From positions 396,956-460,955 of the forward strand of contig NZ_SSMY01000011.1 of assembly GCF_004799495.1 (NCBI RefSeq): a stretch of DNA of 64,000 bases, read 5' to 3'. The stretch is from Sphingomonas sp. (lineage in GTDB: Bacteria; Pseudomonadota; Alphaproteobacteria; Sphingomonadales; Sphingomonadaceae). Below, in pieces: positions 51,333-60,830 of the stretch; position 1 is the first letter of the stretch; each line of letters opens with the position of its first letter. Made by a program: the position numbers and the translations under genes. The notes beneath the pieces are model-generated. The model worked only from the letters and a program-made list of their open reading frames with translations, was not told where the DNA came from and ran no database searches.

Positions 51333-52418
51333 ATGGCCGAATCGATCTTCGCTCCGCTCGGGACTTCGGCACGCTCGATGCTGTTCGTCGGCGACTTCAC
51401 CGTGTGGCAGACCGCCGCCGGTCTGGCGGAAGGGTTCCGCAAGCTCGGCTGGGACGTGACCGAGGTGTCGTCGAACGACGCGCTGCTCCATTCGCGCAAG
51501 CTGGCCCTGCGCGCCGCGGGCCGCTTGCTTTATCCGGCGGCGCGGCGCAGCCACAATGCCGACATCCTCGCCGCCGCCGATCGTGTGAAGCCGCAGGTGA
51601 TGCTGACGGTGAAGGGCAATTTCATCACCGCCGCCACCTTGAATGAATTGCGCCGGCGCGGGATCGCGACGGTCAATTTTTACCCCGACCGCGATTTCGA
51701 GCATGACGGCATGCCCGCCGACGCGCTTGACCAGTTCGACCTGGTCGCGACGACCAAATCGTATCAGATATCGTATCTGGAGAAGCGGCTGGGCGCGGAT
51801 CGTGTCGCGATGATCCACCACGGCTATGTGCCCGAGGTCCACCGCCGCCGCACCCCCGCCGGCGAGGCGCCGCGCTACCTGTGGGACGTGTGCTTCATCG
51901 GCAATGCGTCGCCCGACAAATTGGCGTGGCTCGAGCCCGTGGCGCGCGCGATCGGCGATGCGCGGATGATCGTGATCGGCAACCGCTGGAGCGAGCTGGC
52001 GGCAGGCACCGCGGTCGCGCCCTACGTCTTCGGCGGGCCGCTGGTCGGCGACCAGTTCGCGCGCGCGATCGAGCACAGCCGGATCAACATCGCGGTCCAC
52101 CACGGCGCCGGCGGCGCGGAAGGCTGGGCCGACCGGGTGTCGACGCGCAGTTTCGAGATACCCGCGTGCGGCGGCTTCATGCTGCACATCGACAACGACG
52201 AAATCCGCACGCTGTTCGAACCGGGCCGCGAGATCGACGTGTTTGCCGACTCCGACGAACTGGTCGCCAAAATCCGGCACTATTTGGCGCATGACACCGA
52301 GCGCCGCGCGAGCGCCGATGCGGGCCACGCCCGCACGGTGCCGGCCTATTCGCTGCATGCGCGCGCGGAAGAGCTGGTCGCGGCGATGGACGAGCGTTTG
52401 AGGGGTAATGACGCGTGA
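51333..52418 (+). CDS. Glycosyltransferase (CgeB-like)
   Basis: A 361-residue cytosolic glycosyltransferase-like protein. It has the CgeB/GT-B-like arrangement: VGDFTVWQTAAGLAEGFRKLGWDVTEVSS, KPQVMLTVKGNFITAATLNELR, FYPDRDFEHDGM, DLVATTKSYQISYLEKRLG, and C-terminal WADRVSTRSFEIPACGGFMLHIDNDEIRTLFEPGREIDVF with the typical E-x7-E-like 'FEIPACGGF'. ATG at 51333 has GGGGAGAGAGG upstream. Overlaps the acyltransferase by GTGA, opening the exopolysaccharide cluster. Confidence 0.85.
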   Translation: MAESIFAPLGTSARSMLFVGDFTVWQTAAGLAEGFRKLGWDVTEVSSNDALLHSRKLALRAAGRLLYPAARRSHNADILAAADRVKPQVMLTVKGNFITAATLNELRRRGIATVNFYPDRDFEHDGMPADALDQFDLVATTKSYQISYLEKRLGADRVAMIHHGYVPEVHRRRTPAGEAPRYLWDVCFIGNASPDKLAWLEPVARAIGDARMIVIGNRWSELAAGTAVAPYVFGGPLVGDQFARAIEHSRINIAVHHGAGGAEGWADRVSTRSFEIPACGGFMLHIDNDEIRTLFEPGREIDVFADSDELVAKIRHYLAHDTERRASADAGHARTVPAYSLHARAEELVAAMDERLRGNDA

Positions 52419-53542
52419 ACTCCACCTCAGGCGGCCAGCGTATTGCGGTAATCGACATCGCCCGCCTGGCCGCGGCGCTCGGCGTCCTGATCTTTCATGC
52501 GTCGGGCGCGGCGCAGGTACCCAAGTTTCGTCTTCCGCCGTTCACCGTCTTCGGGCACACGATCGACTGGCTACCGTCGCCGTTTTCGTTCGGCGCGACC
52601 GGCGTCAGCCTGTTTTTCGTCGTCAGCGGTTATTGCATGTACCGGTCGCTGTCGGCGAACCCGCAACCGTTGCTGAGTTATTATCGCAACCGGCTCGCGC
52701 GGATTTACCCACTCTATTTCGTCGCAGTCCTGTTTTCCGCGGTTGCGATGGCCGTGCTCGGCTTCGCGGTCACCGCGCCGGAGGTCGCCGTCGTGCTGCT
52801 GTTCCTGCACGGCTTCGTCAAACGATATAATCTGTCGCTCAACGGCGCGCTGTGGTCGATGGCGACCGAGGTGCAATTCTACATCGTGCTGCCGTTGCTG
52901 CTGCGGTGGGCACGGTGGATCGGGCTCGACCGGTTCGCGATCTTGGCGATCATGTTGTCGCTGGTGTTCCGCGTCATCGTCCAACTCGCAGGGGGCCATG
53001 AAGCGACCTCCGGCGGGCTCGCGCTCGACACCTTCCTGATGAATCTCCTGCCGGGCCGGGCCGCGGAATTCGCGATCGGCATGTGGATCGCCGGCACCGA
53101 CAGTGCGCGGGCGCGGCGCTATGCGAAATGGCTGATCGTGCCCGCGGGGATCATCGGGATCGGCGCGAAGGCGAGCGGCATCGCGTTCGCCGCCGAACCG
53201 ATGCTTGGTGTCTTCTATGGATCGTTGCTGATCTTCGCGCTCGGCGGCGCGCGCTGGTTCGGGTCGACGCGCGGGATCATCCCGCTTCTGGGCCGCGCGT
53301 CCTACGCGCTGTTCCTGATCCACCTGCCGATCGCCGTGCTGCTTTACCCGCTGCTGCCGCACGATTGGGGTCTCTATCGTCAGTTCGCCGCATTGCTCGC
53401 CATGACCCTGGCGGTCGCGCTCCCCGCCGCCCTCGCGCTCCACCTGTTTGTCGAACTGCCGCTGTTCGACCGTCTGCGCACGCACCGACGCGGAGCCGAA
53501 CCGAGATTGGCGGCAGCCGGCGGCGACGGCGGCGCGCCGTGA
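52415..53542 (+). CDS. Acyltransferase family 3 membrane protein
   Basis: A 375-residue OafA/ExoZ-like O-acyltransferase with about ten transmembrane segments. IDIARLAAALGVLIFHASG near residue 13-31 has the catalytic-type His; RNRLARIYPLYF near 90 (RRxxRIxPxY) and GALWSMATEVQFYIVLPLLL near 143-162 (LWSLxxExxFY) are signatures. It would acetylate or otherwise acylate a surface polysaccharide. GTG start overlaps the preceding glycosyltransferase by four bases. Confidence 0.92.
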   Translation: MNSTSGGQRIAVIDIARLAAALGVLIFHASGAAQVPKFRLPPFTVFGHTIDWLPSPFSFGATGVSLFFVVSGYCMYRSLSANPQPLLSYYRNRLARIYPLYFVAVLFSAVAMAVLGFAVTAPEVAVVLLFLHGFVKRYNLSLNGALWSMATEVQFYIVLPLLLRWARWIGLDRFAILAIMLSLVFRVIVQLAGGHEATSGGLALDTFLMNLLPGRAAEFAIGMWIAGTDSARARRYAKWLIVPAGIIGIGAKASGIAFAAEPMLGVFYGSLLIFALGGARWFGSTRGIIPLLGRASYALFLIHLPIAVLLYPLLPHDWGLYRQFAALLAMTLAVALPAALALHLFVELPLFDRLRTHRRGAEPRLAAAGGDGGAP

Positions 53543-53627
53543 GCGGTTTCGCTCATGACCCGGTGGCAAGCGAGAGATTGCGCGTCTATAGCCCGCCGCT
53601 CGGCACAGCAGGATTTGCGTTAAGGCG

Positions 53628-54428
53628 ATGATCGGCAAGTTATTTTTGGATTTTCGCGGCATTGCGCGTGTGTGCGGGATGGGGACGGCGCTACGCTGGG
53701 CCGCCAGCGTTGCCCTGACGCTGCCCGCCGTGCTTCGCACGCGCAACCTGATGGCGGCGGATCGGCGGATGGGGAAAGGGCCGTTCAAGGTCCACCACGC
53801 CACCGGCGACGCGGTGCTGGTCGGTAGCCAGGTATTCAGCGGCGTTCGCGAAATCTGGGTACGCGACGTCTATGCCAAGGATGGTTTCCTGCAAATTCCC
53901 GACCATGCCGTGGTGCTCGACCTGGGCGCCAATATGGGCAACTTTTCGGCCCAGGCGCTGGCGGCCAACCCGACTGCGCGGCTGATCGCGGTCGAACCGA
54001 ATGCGCGGATCGGCCAAAAGTGGATGGCGACGATGCTGATCAACGGCTTCACCGATCGCGCGCAATTGTGCCGCGCCTTCGTCGGCGATTTCACCAGCAT
54101 CCAGCTGAACGACATCAAGACCAATCCGGCCTATGCCGATGCGCCGCACCTGACCGAGGCCGAGTTCCTCGCCCGCTACGGGATCGAGCATATCGATTTC
54201 CTCAAATGCGATATCGAGGGCAGCGAATATTTCATGATCGAGCCGGGCAGCCGCATCCTCGACATCACCGACAGGCTGGCGATCGAGGTGCATAATTCGG
54301 GCGGCGACGTGAAGCGCTTCCTCGACGCGCTGGCCGCGCGCGGTTTTACTGACATCGCGGTCGATTGGTACGGCACCGAATGCATCGCGCGCGCGACGCG
54401 CGGCACGGTACGCGCGCTCGCCGCCTGA
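53628..54428 (+). CDS. FkbM family methyltransferase
   Basis: A 266-residue SAM-dependent methyltransferase. VVLDLGANMGNFSAQAL near residue 100 is motif I, AVEPNARIGQKW the acidic motif II, and IDFLKCDIEGSEYFMI near 194 the FkbM hallmark. ATG at 53628 follows an 85-base spacer after the acyltransferase. Likely O-methylates a sugar of the exopolysaccharide. Confidence 0.92.
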   Translation: MIGKLFLDFRGIARVCGMGTALRWAASVALTLPAVLRTRNLMAADRRMGKGPFKVHHATGDAVLVGSQVFSGVREIWVRDVYAKDGFLQIPDHAVVLDLGANMGNFSAQALAANPTARLIAVEPNARIGQKWMATMLINGFTDRAQLCRAFVGDFTSIQLNDIKTNPAYADAPHLTEAEFLARYGIEHIDFLKCDIEGSEYFMIEPGSRILDITDRLAIEVHNSGGDVKRFLDALAARGFTDIAVDWYGTECIARATRGTVRALAA

Positions 54429-54569
54429 CGCGGGATGGCCTAGGGTGGCGTCCGCGTGCGTTCGCGCATAAAGACGTGCGACGGGAGCGCACATCGCCAT
54501 CCGCGTTCCGAGTAAGGCAAGGTCAGTGTTGAAGCAGCGTCACGGCAGTTTACCCGTTTCGACCATTCC

Positions 54570-56153
54570 ATGGACCGGGAGCGCATACGCGCTCCACGGG
54601 TCGCCGCACTGATGGCCAGTACGTTTTTCCCGCGGCGCGCGCAGCGTTCGGTGCAGCGCATCGACGTGAGCAATCGTGACTTGGGCGATCAGTTCGAAGG
54701 GCTCGCACCTCATCCGACCGAGTTCTTCGGTATCGGCTTCCTCATGGTGATGTACGCCCTGGCGATGGCCGATGGCTACGGCATCGTCGACGCCGTCAAT
54801 ATCATCGGTCCGCTCATGTTCATCGTTATCGTGGGATTTGCGGCGGTTCGGCTGACCAGGCTCAACCTCCACGCGATCTGGACTCCCGTGTTCTGGTATC
54901 GGGTTGCGATGGTGGTCTATATGGGAATTGGGTCCAGCCTGACCTCGTTCTACAACGCCGACACGCGCGATCTGATCAATGCGTTCTTCGCGTTTTCGCC
55001 GGCCGAACTGCTCAAGTTCAACATGGTCAACGCGTCGTTCCATATGTGTTTCATGGCGGTGTCCTGGCTGGTCATCCGGATATACCGCAGCAGCCGGAGC
55101 CCTGTGTCTATCAAGCAAGTCGCGATCGACACCTGCCGCATCCCCTTGAAGGCCGTGGGGCTGGTGTTCCTCGCAGTAGGCGTATCGTTCAATTATCTCA
55201 TCGTTTATCCTGCTGCTTTGGGCATCTTGCGGTTCACGGTACCCAATGCCCTGATCCAGTTCGGGCAGATGGCCTATATCGGCTACTTTCTGCTCACGTA
55301 TTGGGGACTTGCGAACAAGAAATACTCGTGGGTCGTAGCAATCATGATCCTCGCAGCCATCGATTCGGTCGCCGGCATTTTCCAGCTAACGAAGGCGATG
55401 GCATTGTTTCCCGTTATGATGATCCCGATCGGGTTCATCTACCACAAGTCGTCATTACGGCGACTCCTGATCACGCTCGCCTTCATCATTCCCTATTACG
55501 CCTTCGTGTCTTCGGTGGTTGAGGAAGCGCGCAGCCGAGTCTTGCGCGATGCCGGCGATAACAACCGGGCGGTGTTCTCCGACACGCTCGTCGTTATCGG
55601 CGATATCTTCGCGGGCAGGAACGGCAATGTGGACCGGCCCGAATATCAGCTGGCGTGGGCGCGGCTCAACTACGTCAATGCCGGCACGCTCGCGATCAAC
55701 TTCTACGATCAGGGACTCGAGGGCAATTCGCTCCGCGACATCTTCATCGTGTGGATTCCCCGCGCGATCTACCCCGACAAGCCGATCATCACCGATGTCG
55801 GGCGCGATTTCACGGTGATGGCCGTCGGCAATTACGATTCCTCCACCAGCCCCAGCATGCCGTCCGAGGGATATTGGAACGCCGGCTGGCTCGGCGTCGC
55901 GTTGTTTGCCGCGCTGCTCAGCGTCGTGCTGACTTTGTGGTCGATCTATTCGACCATCGTGTTCGACCGCGACGCCTGGCACTTGTTGCTCGTGGTTCTG
56001 CTGGGGATGCGGATCGGCACGCGGATCGACGGCTTTCTCGTCCCCGACGTGGTCGGGCCGCTGGCCGCAGTGCTGGCGATTCACGTCGCATGCACGCTCG
56101 CCAACCGTTTCCTGCCCCGCATTCCGGCGTTGCAACGCAGGTTCGTTTCCTAG
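54570..56153 (+). CDS. Polysaccharide polymerase-like membrane protein (Wzy-type candidate)
   Basis: A 527-residue integral membrane protein with 10-12 hydrophobic segments (FFGIGFLMVMYALAM; IIGPLMFIVIVGFAAV; AVGLVFLAVGVSFNYLIV; LGVALFAALLSVVLTLWSIY). A large hydrophilic loop (SSVVEEARSRVLRDAGDNNRA ... PSEGYWNAGW) near residues 315-440 and the overall topology resemble exopolysaccharide/O-antigen polymerases. No sequence motif confirms this. Start uncertain: ATG 54570 or ATG 54612, neither with a clear ribosome binding site. Starts 141 bases after the FkbM gene; four bases before asnB. Confidence 0.75.
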   Translation: MDRERIRAPRVAALMASTFFPRRAQRSVQRIDVSNRDLGDQFEGLAPHPTEFFGIGFLMVMYALAMADGYGIVDAVNIIGPLMFIVIVGFAAVRLTRLNLHAIWTPVFWYRVAMVVYMGIGSSLTSFYNADTRDLINAFFAFSPAELLKFNMVNASFHMCFMAVSWLVIRIYRSSRSPVSIKQVAIDTCRIPLKAVGLVFLAVGVSFNYLIVYPAALGILRFTVPNALIQFGQMAYIGYFLLTYWGLANKKYSWVVAIMILAAIDSVAGIFQLTKAMALFPVMMIPIGFIYHKSSLRRLLITLAFIIPYYAFVSSVVEEARSRVLRDAGDNNRAVFSDTLVVIGDIFAGRNGNVDRPEYQLAWARLNYVNAGTLAINFYDQGLEGNSLRDIFIVWIPRAIYPDKPIITDVGRDFTVMAVGNYDSSTSPSMPSEGYWNAGWLGVALFAALLSVVLTLWSIYSTIVFDRDAWHLLLVVLLGMRIGTRIDGFLVPDVVGPLAAVLAIHVACTLANRFLPRIPALQRRFVS

Positions 56154-56156
56154 GCC

Positions 56157-57965
56157 ATGTGCGGCATCGCCGGTTTCCATGCTCACGCCGCGGCAGCGCG
56201 GGCGGTGAGCCGCGACACGCTGATCGCGATGCGCGACCGGATGGCGGCGCGCGGGCCCGACGGGAGCGGGCTGTGGATCGCCGAGGACGGCCGCACGGGC
56301 TTCGGGCATCGCCGGCTGTCGATCATCGACCTGTCGGAAGGCGGGCATCAGCCGATGGCGACGCCCGATGGCCGGCTGACGATCGTCTTCAACGGCGAGA
56401 TCTACAATTACCGCGCGTTGCGCGACGCGCTGACCGCCGCGGGCGTGGCGTTCGCCAGCGACAGCGACACCGAGGTCATGCTCCACCTCTATGCGCGCGA
56501 CGGCGCGGCGATGCTAGGCAAGCTGAGGGGCATGTTCGCGCTGGCGATCTGGGACGCGCGCGACCGCTCGCTGCTGCTCGCGCGCGACCCGCTCGGGATC
56601 AAGCCGCTCTATTATTCCGACACCGGCGGCGCACTGACGTTCGCTTCGCAAGTCAAGGCGTTGCTGGTCGATCCTGGCGTCTCGCGCGAACCGTCGCCCG
56701 CGGGACTCGCCGGGTTTCACCTGACGGGATCGGTGCCCGAGCCGTTCACCGCGTGGCGCGCGATCAAGGCACTGCCCGCCGGAAGCTGGCTGAGGGTCGA
56801 TGCCGCGGGCGTAAGCGCGCCGGTCCGCTACGCCAATGTCGCGCAAATCCTCGCCGACGGCCGCGCCGCCGACCCGGCCAGCGTCGATGTCGCCGGCGCG
56901 TTGCGCGACAGCGTCGCGCATCACCTCGTCGCCGATGTCGAAGTCGGCGCGTTCCTGTCGGGCGGGGTCGATTCGGCCGCGCTGATCGGGCTGATGCGCG
57001 ATTGCGGACAGGAGCGGATCCGCGCCTGCACGCTGGCGTTCGGCGAGTTCGAGGGCCAGCACCAGGACGAAACTCCCGGCGCCGCCGCGGTCGCGAAGCA
57101 GTACGGGGTCGACCACCACATCCGCCGCGTCGGCGCAGCCGAGTTCCACGGCGACATGGATGCGATCTTCGACGCGATGGACCAGCCGAGCATCGACGGG
57201 ATCAACACTTGGTTCGTCAGCAAGGCGGTGCGCGAGATGGGTCTGAAGGTGGCCCTGTCGGGGCTGGGCGGCGACGAACTGCTCGCGGGCTATTCGACCT
57301 TCCGCACCGTGCCCCAGATGCGGCGGCGTTTCGGGCCGCTCGGGGCGATTCCCGGCTCCGGCACGATGGCGCGTTTGCTGCTCGGCCTGACGGGCGTGAC
57401 GCGGCGCAACCCCAAGGCCGCGACCGTGCTCGACTATGCCGGCAGTTGGGCCGGTGCGTACCTGCTGCGTCGCGCGGTGCTGATGCCGTTCGAGCTCGAC
57501 ACGGCGATGGATCCGGCGATGGCGCGCGAGGGGCTGAGCGAACTCGACCCGCTCGGCGCGCTCGAGCGGTCGATCACCCCCGATCCCGGCTCCGACAACG
57601 GCCGCGTCTGCGCGCTCGAGACAGGCAATTACATGCGCAACCAGTTGCTGCGCGATTCGGACTGGGCGGGGATGGCGCACTCGCTCGAAATCCGCGTGCC
57701 ACTGGTCGATTTCACATTGTTGAAGACGCTCGCGCCGCGCATCGCGACGCTGCAACCCGGCGAGGGCAAGCGGCTGCTCGCCGCCGCACCCGCGAACCCC
57801 GTCCCGCGCGCCATCGTCGAACGCTCGAAAACGGGGTTTTCGGTCCCCGTCGCCGACTGGCTGGCGGGCAATGCGGTGCATACGCCCGACCGGCGCGCAT
57901 CGCGCGGCTGGGCGAAGGTCGCGACCGAACGCTCGTTGCAGAGCGTCACAGCACTCGCGCGGTGA
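56157..57965 (+). CDS. asnB: Asparagine synthase (glutamine-hydrolysing), exopolysaccharide-cluster type
   Basis: A 602-residue two-domain amidotransferase. N-terminal nucleophile Cys2 (MCGIAGFH), RGPDGSGLW, HRRLSIIDLSEGGHQPM and FNGEIYNYRALR form the glutaminase domain. The synthetase domain has PP-loop FLSGGVDSAALIGLM near residue 270 and LSGLGGDELLAGY near 365, then NYMRNQLLRDSDWAGMAHSLEIRVPLVD. In polysaccharide clusters such enzymes often amidate sugar-acid carboxyls. Stop overlaps the next glycosyltransferase (GTGA). Confidence 0.93.
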   Translation: MCGIAGFHAHAAAARAVSRDTLIAMRDRMAARGPDGSGLWIAEDGRTGFGHRRLSIIDLSEGGHQPMATPDGRLTIVFNGEIYNYRALRDALTAAGVAFASDSDTEVMLHLYARDGAAMLGKLRGMFALAIWDARDRSLLLARDPLGIKPLYYSDTGGALTFASQVKALLVDPGVSREPSPAGLAGFHLTGSVPEPFTAWRAIKALPAGSWLRVDAAGVSAPVRYANVAQILADGRAADPASVDVAGALRDSVAHHLVADVEVGAFLSGGVDSAALIGLMRDCGQERIRACTLAFGEFEGQHQDETPGAAAVAKQYGVDHHIRRVGAAEFHGDMDAIFDAMDQPSIDGINTWFVSKAVREMGLKVALSGLGGDELLAGYSTFRTVPQMRRRFGPLGAIPGSGTMARLLLGLTGVTRRNPKAATVLDYAGSWAGAYLLRRAVLMPFELDTAMDPAMAREGLSELDPLGALERSITPDPGSDNGRVCALETGNYMRNQLLRDSDWAGMAHSLEIRVPLVDFTLLKTLAPRIATLQPGEGKRLLAAAPANPVPRAIVERSKTGFSVPVADWLAGNAVHTPDRRASRGWAKVATERSLQSVTALAR

Positions 57966-59179
57966 GGATCCTCGCGCTCAGCCATTATTATCCGCCGGAG
58001 GTCAACGCACCCGCCTCGCGGCTGTCCGAACATGCGCGCGTGTGGCGTGAAGCGGGACACGACGTCACCGTCGTCACCTGCGCGCCCAACCACCCGGCGG
58101 GCAAGCTCTACCCCGGCTATCGCAACCGGCTGTGGCAGGAAGAGACGATCGACGGCATCCGCGTGATTCGGCTGTGGACATGGCTCGCCGCGAACGAAGG
58201 TTTCCTCCCACGCATCATCAATTACGTCAGCTATCTGCTGTCGGTGCTGATGTGGATGTGGCGGCTGCCCAAGGCCGACGTGGTGATGTCGACCAGCCCG
58301 CAATTCTTCTGCGGGCTGGCGGGATGGTTTCTGAAGCGCCGCACGCGGCCATGGGTACTCGAAATCCGCGATCTGTGGCCCGAAAGCATCGTCACCGTCG
58401 GCGCGATGAAGCGCGGGTTCGCGATCCGCTTGCTCGAACGGATCGAGGCGTTCGCCTACGCCCATACCGACCTCGTCGTATCGGTCACCGACGGTTTCGT
58501 GCCGCACATCCGCGCGCGCCGCCCGAGCGAGCCGATCGCGGTCATCAAGAATGGCGTCGATTTGTCGCACTTCGCCGCCGACCCCAACGCCGCTGACGCG
58601 TTCCGTGCCGAGCACGGCCTGACCGGCAAGTTCGTCGCGAGCTATGTCGGCACGCACGGCATGGCGCATGGGCTCGACACGGTGATCGCCGCCGCCGAGC
58701 GCCTGGCGCACCGCCACGATATCGCAATCCTGATGGTCGGCGGCGGGAGCGACCGCGAGCGGATTCGTGCGATCCGCGACCAGCGCGGGCTGACCAACAT
58801 CCTTATGCTCGACCAATTGCCCAAGGCGATGATGCCCGCGGTATGGGGTGCGAGCGACGTGGCCTTGGTGCTGCTCAAGCGAGTCGATACGTTCGAAACG
58901 GTCATCCCGTCGAAGATGTTCGAGGCGATGGCGTTGGGGGTGCCGATGATCCTGGGGGTCGAGGGCGAAGCGAAGGCGTTGATGGACGCGGGGCGTGCGG
59001 GGATCGCGATCACGCCCGAGGACGATGGCGAACTCGCCGCAGCGATCGAAAGACTGGCCGACGACCGCGCGCTTGGGCAGGCGATCGGCGCCTCAGCGCG
59101 GGCGTATGTCCGCGGGCATTTCGACCGCGAGGCACTCGCGCGTGCCTATCTCGCCGAATTCGAGAAACTCGTCGCGTGA
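57962..59179 (+). CDS. Glycosyltransferase family 4 (WbuB-like)
   Basis: A 405-residue GT-B glycosyltransferase. MRILALSHYYPPEVNAPASRL start (GTG read as M), EIRDLWPESIVTVGAM, IAVIKNGVDLSHF, YVGTHGMAHGLDTVI and the nucleotide-sugar motif FETVIPSKMFEAMALGVPMIL near 330-350 (Ex7E-like). It adds a sugar (often N-acetylfucosamine type in WbuB) to a growing repeat unit. Coupled to asnB and to the heparinase-like gene by 4-base overlaps. Confidence 0.92.
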   Translation: MRILALSHYYPPEVNAPASRLSEHARVWREAGHDVTVVTCAPNHPAGKLYPGYRNRLWQEETIDGIRVIRLWTWLAANEGFLPRIINYVSYLLSVLMWMWRLPKADVVMSTSPQFFCGLAGWFLKRRTRPWVLEIRDLWPESIVTVGAMKRGFAIRLLERIEAFAYAHTDLVVSVTDGFVPHIRARRPSEPIAVIKNGVDLSHFAADPNAADAFRAEHGLTGKFVASYVGTHGMAHGLDTVIAAAERLAHRHDIAILMVGGGSDRERIRAIRDQRGLTNILMLDQLPKAMMPAVWGASDVALVLLKRVDTFETVIPSKMFEAMALGVPMILGVEGEAKALMDAGRAGIAITPEDDGELAAAIERLADDRALGQAIGASARAYVRGHFDREALARAYLAEFEKLVA

Positions 59180-60828
59180 GCATCGCGCGCAACATCGCTT
59201 TCGCGCGGCACATCCCGTTGCGCCAGATCGCCGCCCGGCTGAAACTCGCGGCGCAGCGACGCTGGACGCTCAAACGCCCGCCGATGCTGGCCGGCGAAGG
59301 GCGGCAGGCCGAGGCCCCGCCTCAGCCCGTCTTTCCGCCGCGCTCGGACATGATCGAGCGCACCCCCGACGGCTGGCGCTTCACCTTCGTCGGCCGCACC
59401 GTCGCGATGGGCGAAACGATCGACTGGCACGCCGACGGTGACCAACTCTGGCGGATGAACCTCCATTACATGGAGTATCTGGAGCAGCTCGACCGCGACG
59501 CCGGGCTCGCGCTGATCCGCCAGTGGATCGCGGCGAACCCGCCTTTCCAGCCCGGTTATTGGCACGATGCGTGGAACAGCTATGCGCTGTCGCTGCGCGT
59601 CGTGGTGTGGATGCAGCGGCTGACCGTGTGGGGCGTCGATCCCGACGAGGCGAAGGGCATCCGCGCGAGTATCGCCACGCAGATCGATTTCCTGGCGCGC
59701 AACCTCGAAACCGATCTCGGCGGCAATCATCTGATCAAGAATATCAAGGCGCTGGCCTGGGCGAGTGCGTGGTTTGCCGCGCCCGAAAGCGATGCGTGGC
59801 GCGCGCTGGCGACCGATCTGCTCAACCGCGAGCTGCCGCGCCAGATCCTGCGCGACGGCATGCATTACGAGCGTTCGTCGTCGTACCACGCACAGGTGTT
59901 CGCCGACCTGATCGAAACGCGTGCGGCGCTCGGGTTCGGCGCGGCGACGGTCACGCTCGACAAGGCGTTGCAGCGGATGGCGGTGGCGGCGGCGCAGCTT
60001 GCGCACCCCGACGGCGGGCCGGCGCAGTTCAACGATGCCGGGCTGACGATGGCCTATCCGCCCGGGCAGTGCCTGACCGCCTACGCGCAAGTCACGAGCC
60101 AGCCAATCCCGACCGCCGACGGCGCATTCCGCTTGCCCGCCGCCGGCTATTTCGGGCTCCACGCCCCCGGCTTCGCACTGATCGCCGACATGGGCGCGAT
60201 CGGGCCCGACGACCTGCCCGCGCACGCGCATGGCGACATCGGCAGCGTCGAGCTGTCGGTCGGGGGCTTGCGGTTCATCGTCGACCAAGGCGTCTTCGAA
60301 TATGTCGCAGGCGACAAGCGCCAGGCCTCGCGGAGCGCGCACAGCCACAATTGCCTCGCGATCCATCGTGCCGAGCCGGCCGATTTCTTCGGCGCGTTCC
60401 GCTGCGGGCGACGGCCCAAGGTCACCGTCATGCAATATGTCGGCGGCGAGGACAGCATGTTGTTGCGCGGGCATCACGACGGCTACGCGCACCTGCCCGG
60501 CAAGCCCGAGGTCGAACGGCGGGTCGAGGTCGGCGCGAACGGCATCACGCTCCACGACCGCATCCTGTGCGAGACATGGCATCCGGCGACCTCGCGCCTG
60601 CTGCTCCACCCCGACTGCAGCGTCGAATTGCACGGCGACACCGCGATCGTCAGCCGCGGCGGGATCGCCCTCGGCATTCGCGGCTCGGCGCCACTCCGCG
60701 TCGAGGAGACTTCCTGGTGGCCCGACATGGGGATAGAGGTCGCGACGCGGCGGCTGTGCTTGACACTCCCGGCCGATTGCTTTGAGGCGACATTCGAGAT
60801 CGGGGCCGCCGACACGGCGACGGAGTAA
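59176..60828 (+). CDS. Heparinase II/III family protein
   Basis: A 550-residue (alpha/alpha)-toroid plus beta-sandwich protein. N-terminal helical part: NLHYMEYLEQLD, YWHDAWNSYALSLRVVVW, GNHLIKNIKALAWASAWF, ERSSSYHAQVFADLIE (Tyr/His active-site region). C-terminal part: LPAHAHGDIGSVELSVGGLRFIVDQGVFEY and SRSAHSHNCLAIHR, the typical His-containing strands of polysaccharide lyases. No signal peptide is seen, so a cytosolic or leaderless role; such genes in exopolysaccharide clusters may trim or control polymer. GTG start overlaps the prior stop. Confidence 0.9.
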   Translation: MSIARNIAFARHIPLRQIAARLKLAAQRRWTLKRPPMLAGEGRQAEAPPQPVFPPRSDMIERTPDGWRFTFVGRTVAMGETIDWHADGDQLWRMNLHYMEYLEQLDRDAGLALIRQWIAANPPFQPGYWHDAWNSYALSLRVVVWMQRLTVWGVDPDEAKGIRASIATQIDFLARNLETDLGGNHLIKNIKALAWASAWFAAPESDAWRALATDLLNRELPRQILRDGMHYERSSSYHAQVFADLIETRAALGFGAATVTLDKALQRMAVAAAQLAHPDGGPAQFNDAGLTMAYPPGQCLTAYAQVTSQPIPTADGAFRLPAAGYFGLHAPGFALIADMGAIGPDDLPAHAHGDIGSVELSVGGLRFIVDQGVFEYVAGDKRQASRSAHSHNCLAIHRAEPADFFGAFRCGRRPKVTVMQYVGGEDSMLLRGHHDGYAHLPGKPEVERRVEVGANGITLHDRILCETWHPATSRLLLHPDCSVELHGDTAIVSRGGIALGIRGSAPLRVEETSWWPDMGIEVATRRLCLTLPADCFEATFEIGAADTATE

Positions 60829-60830
60829 GC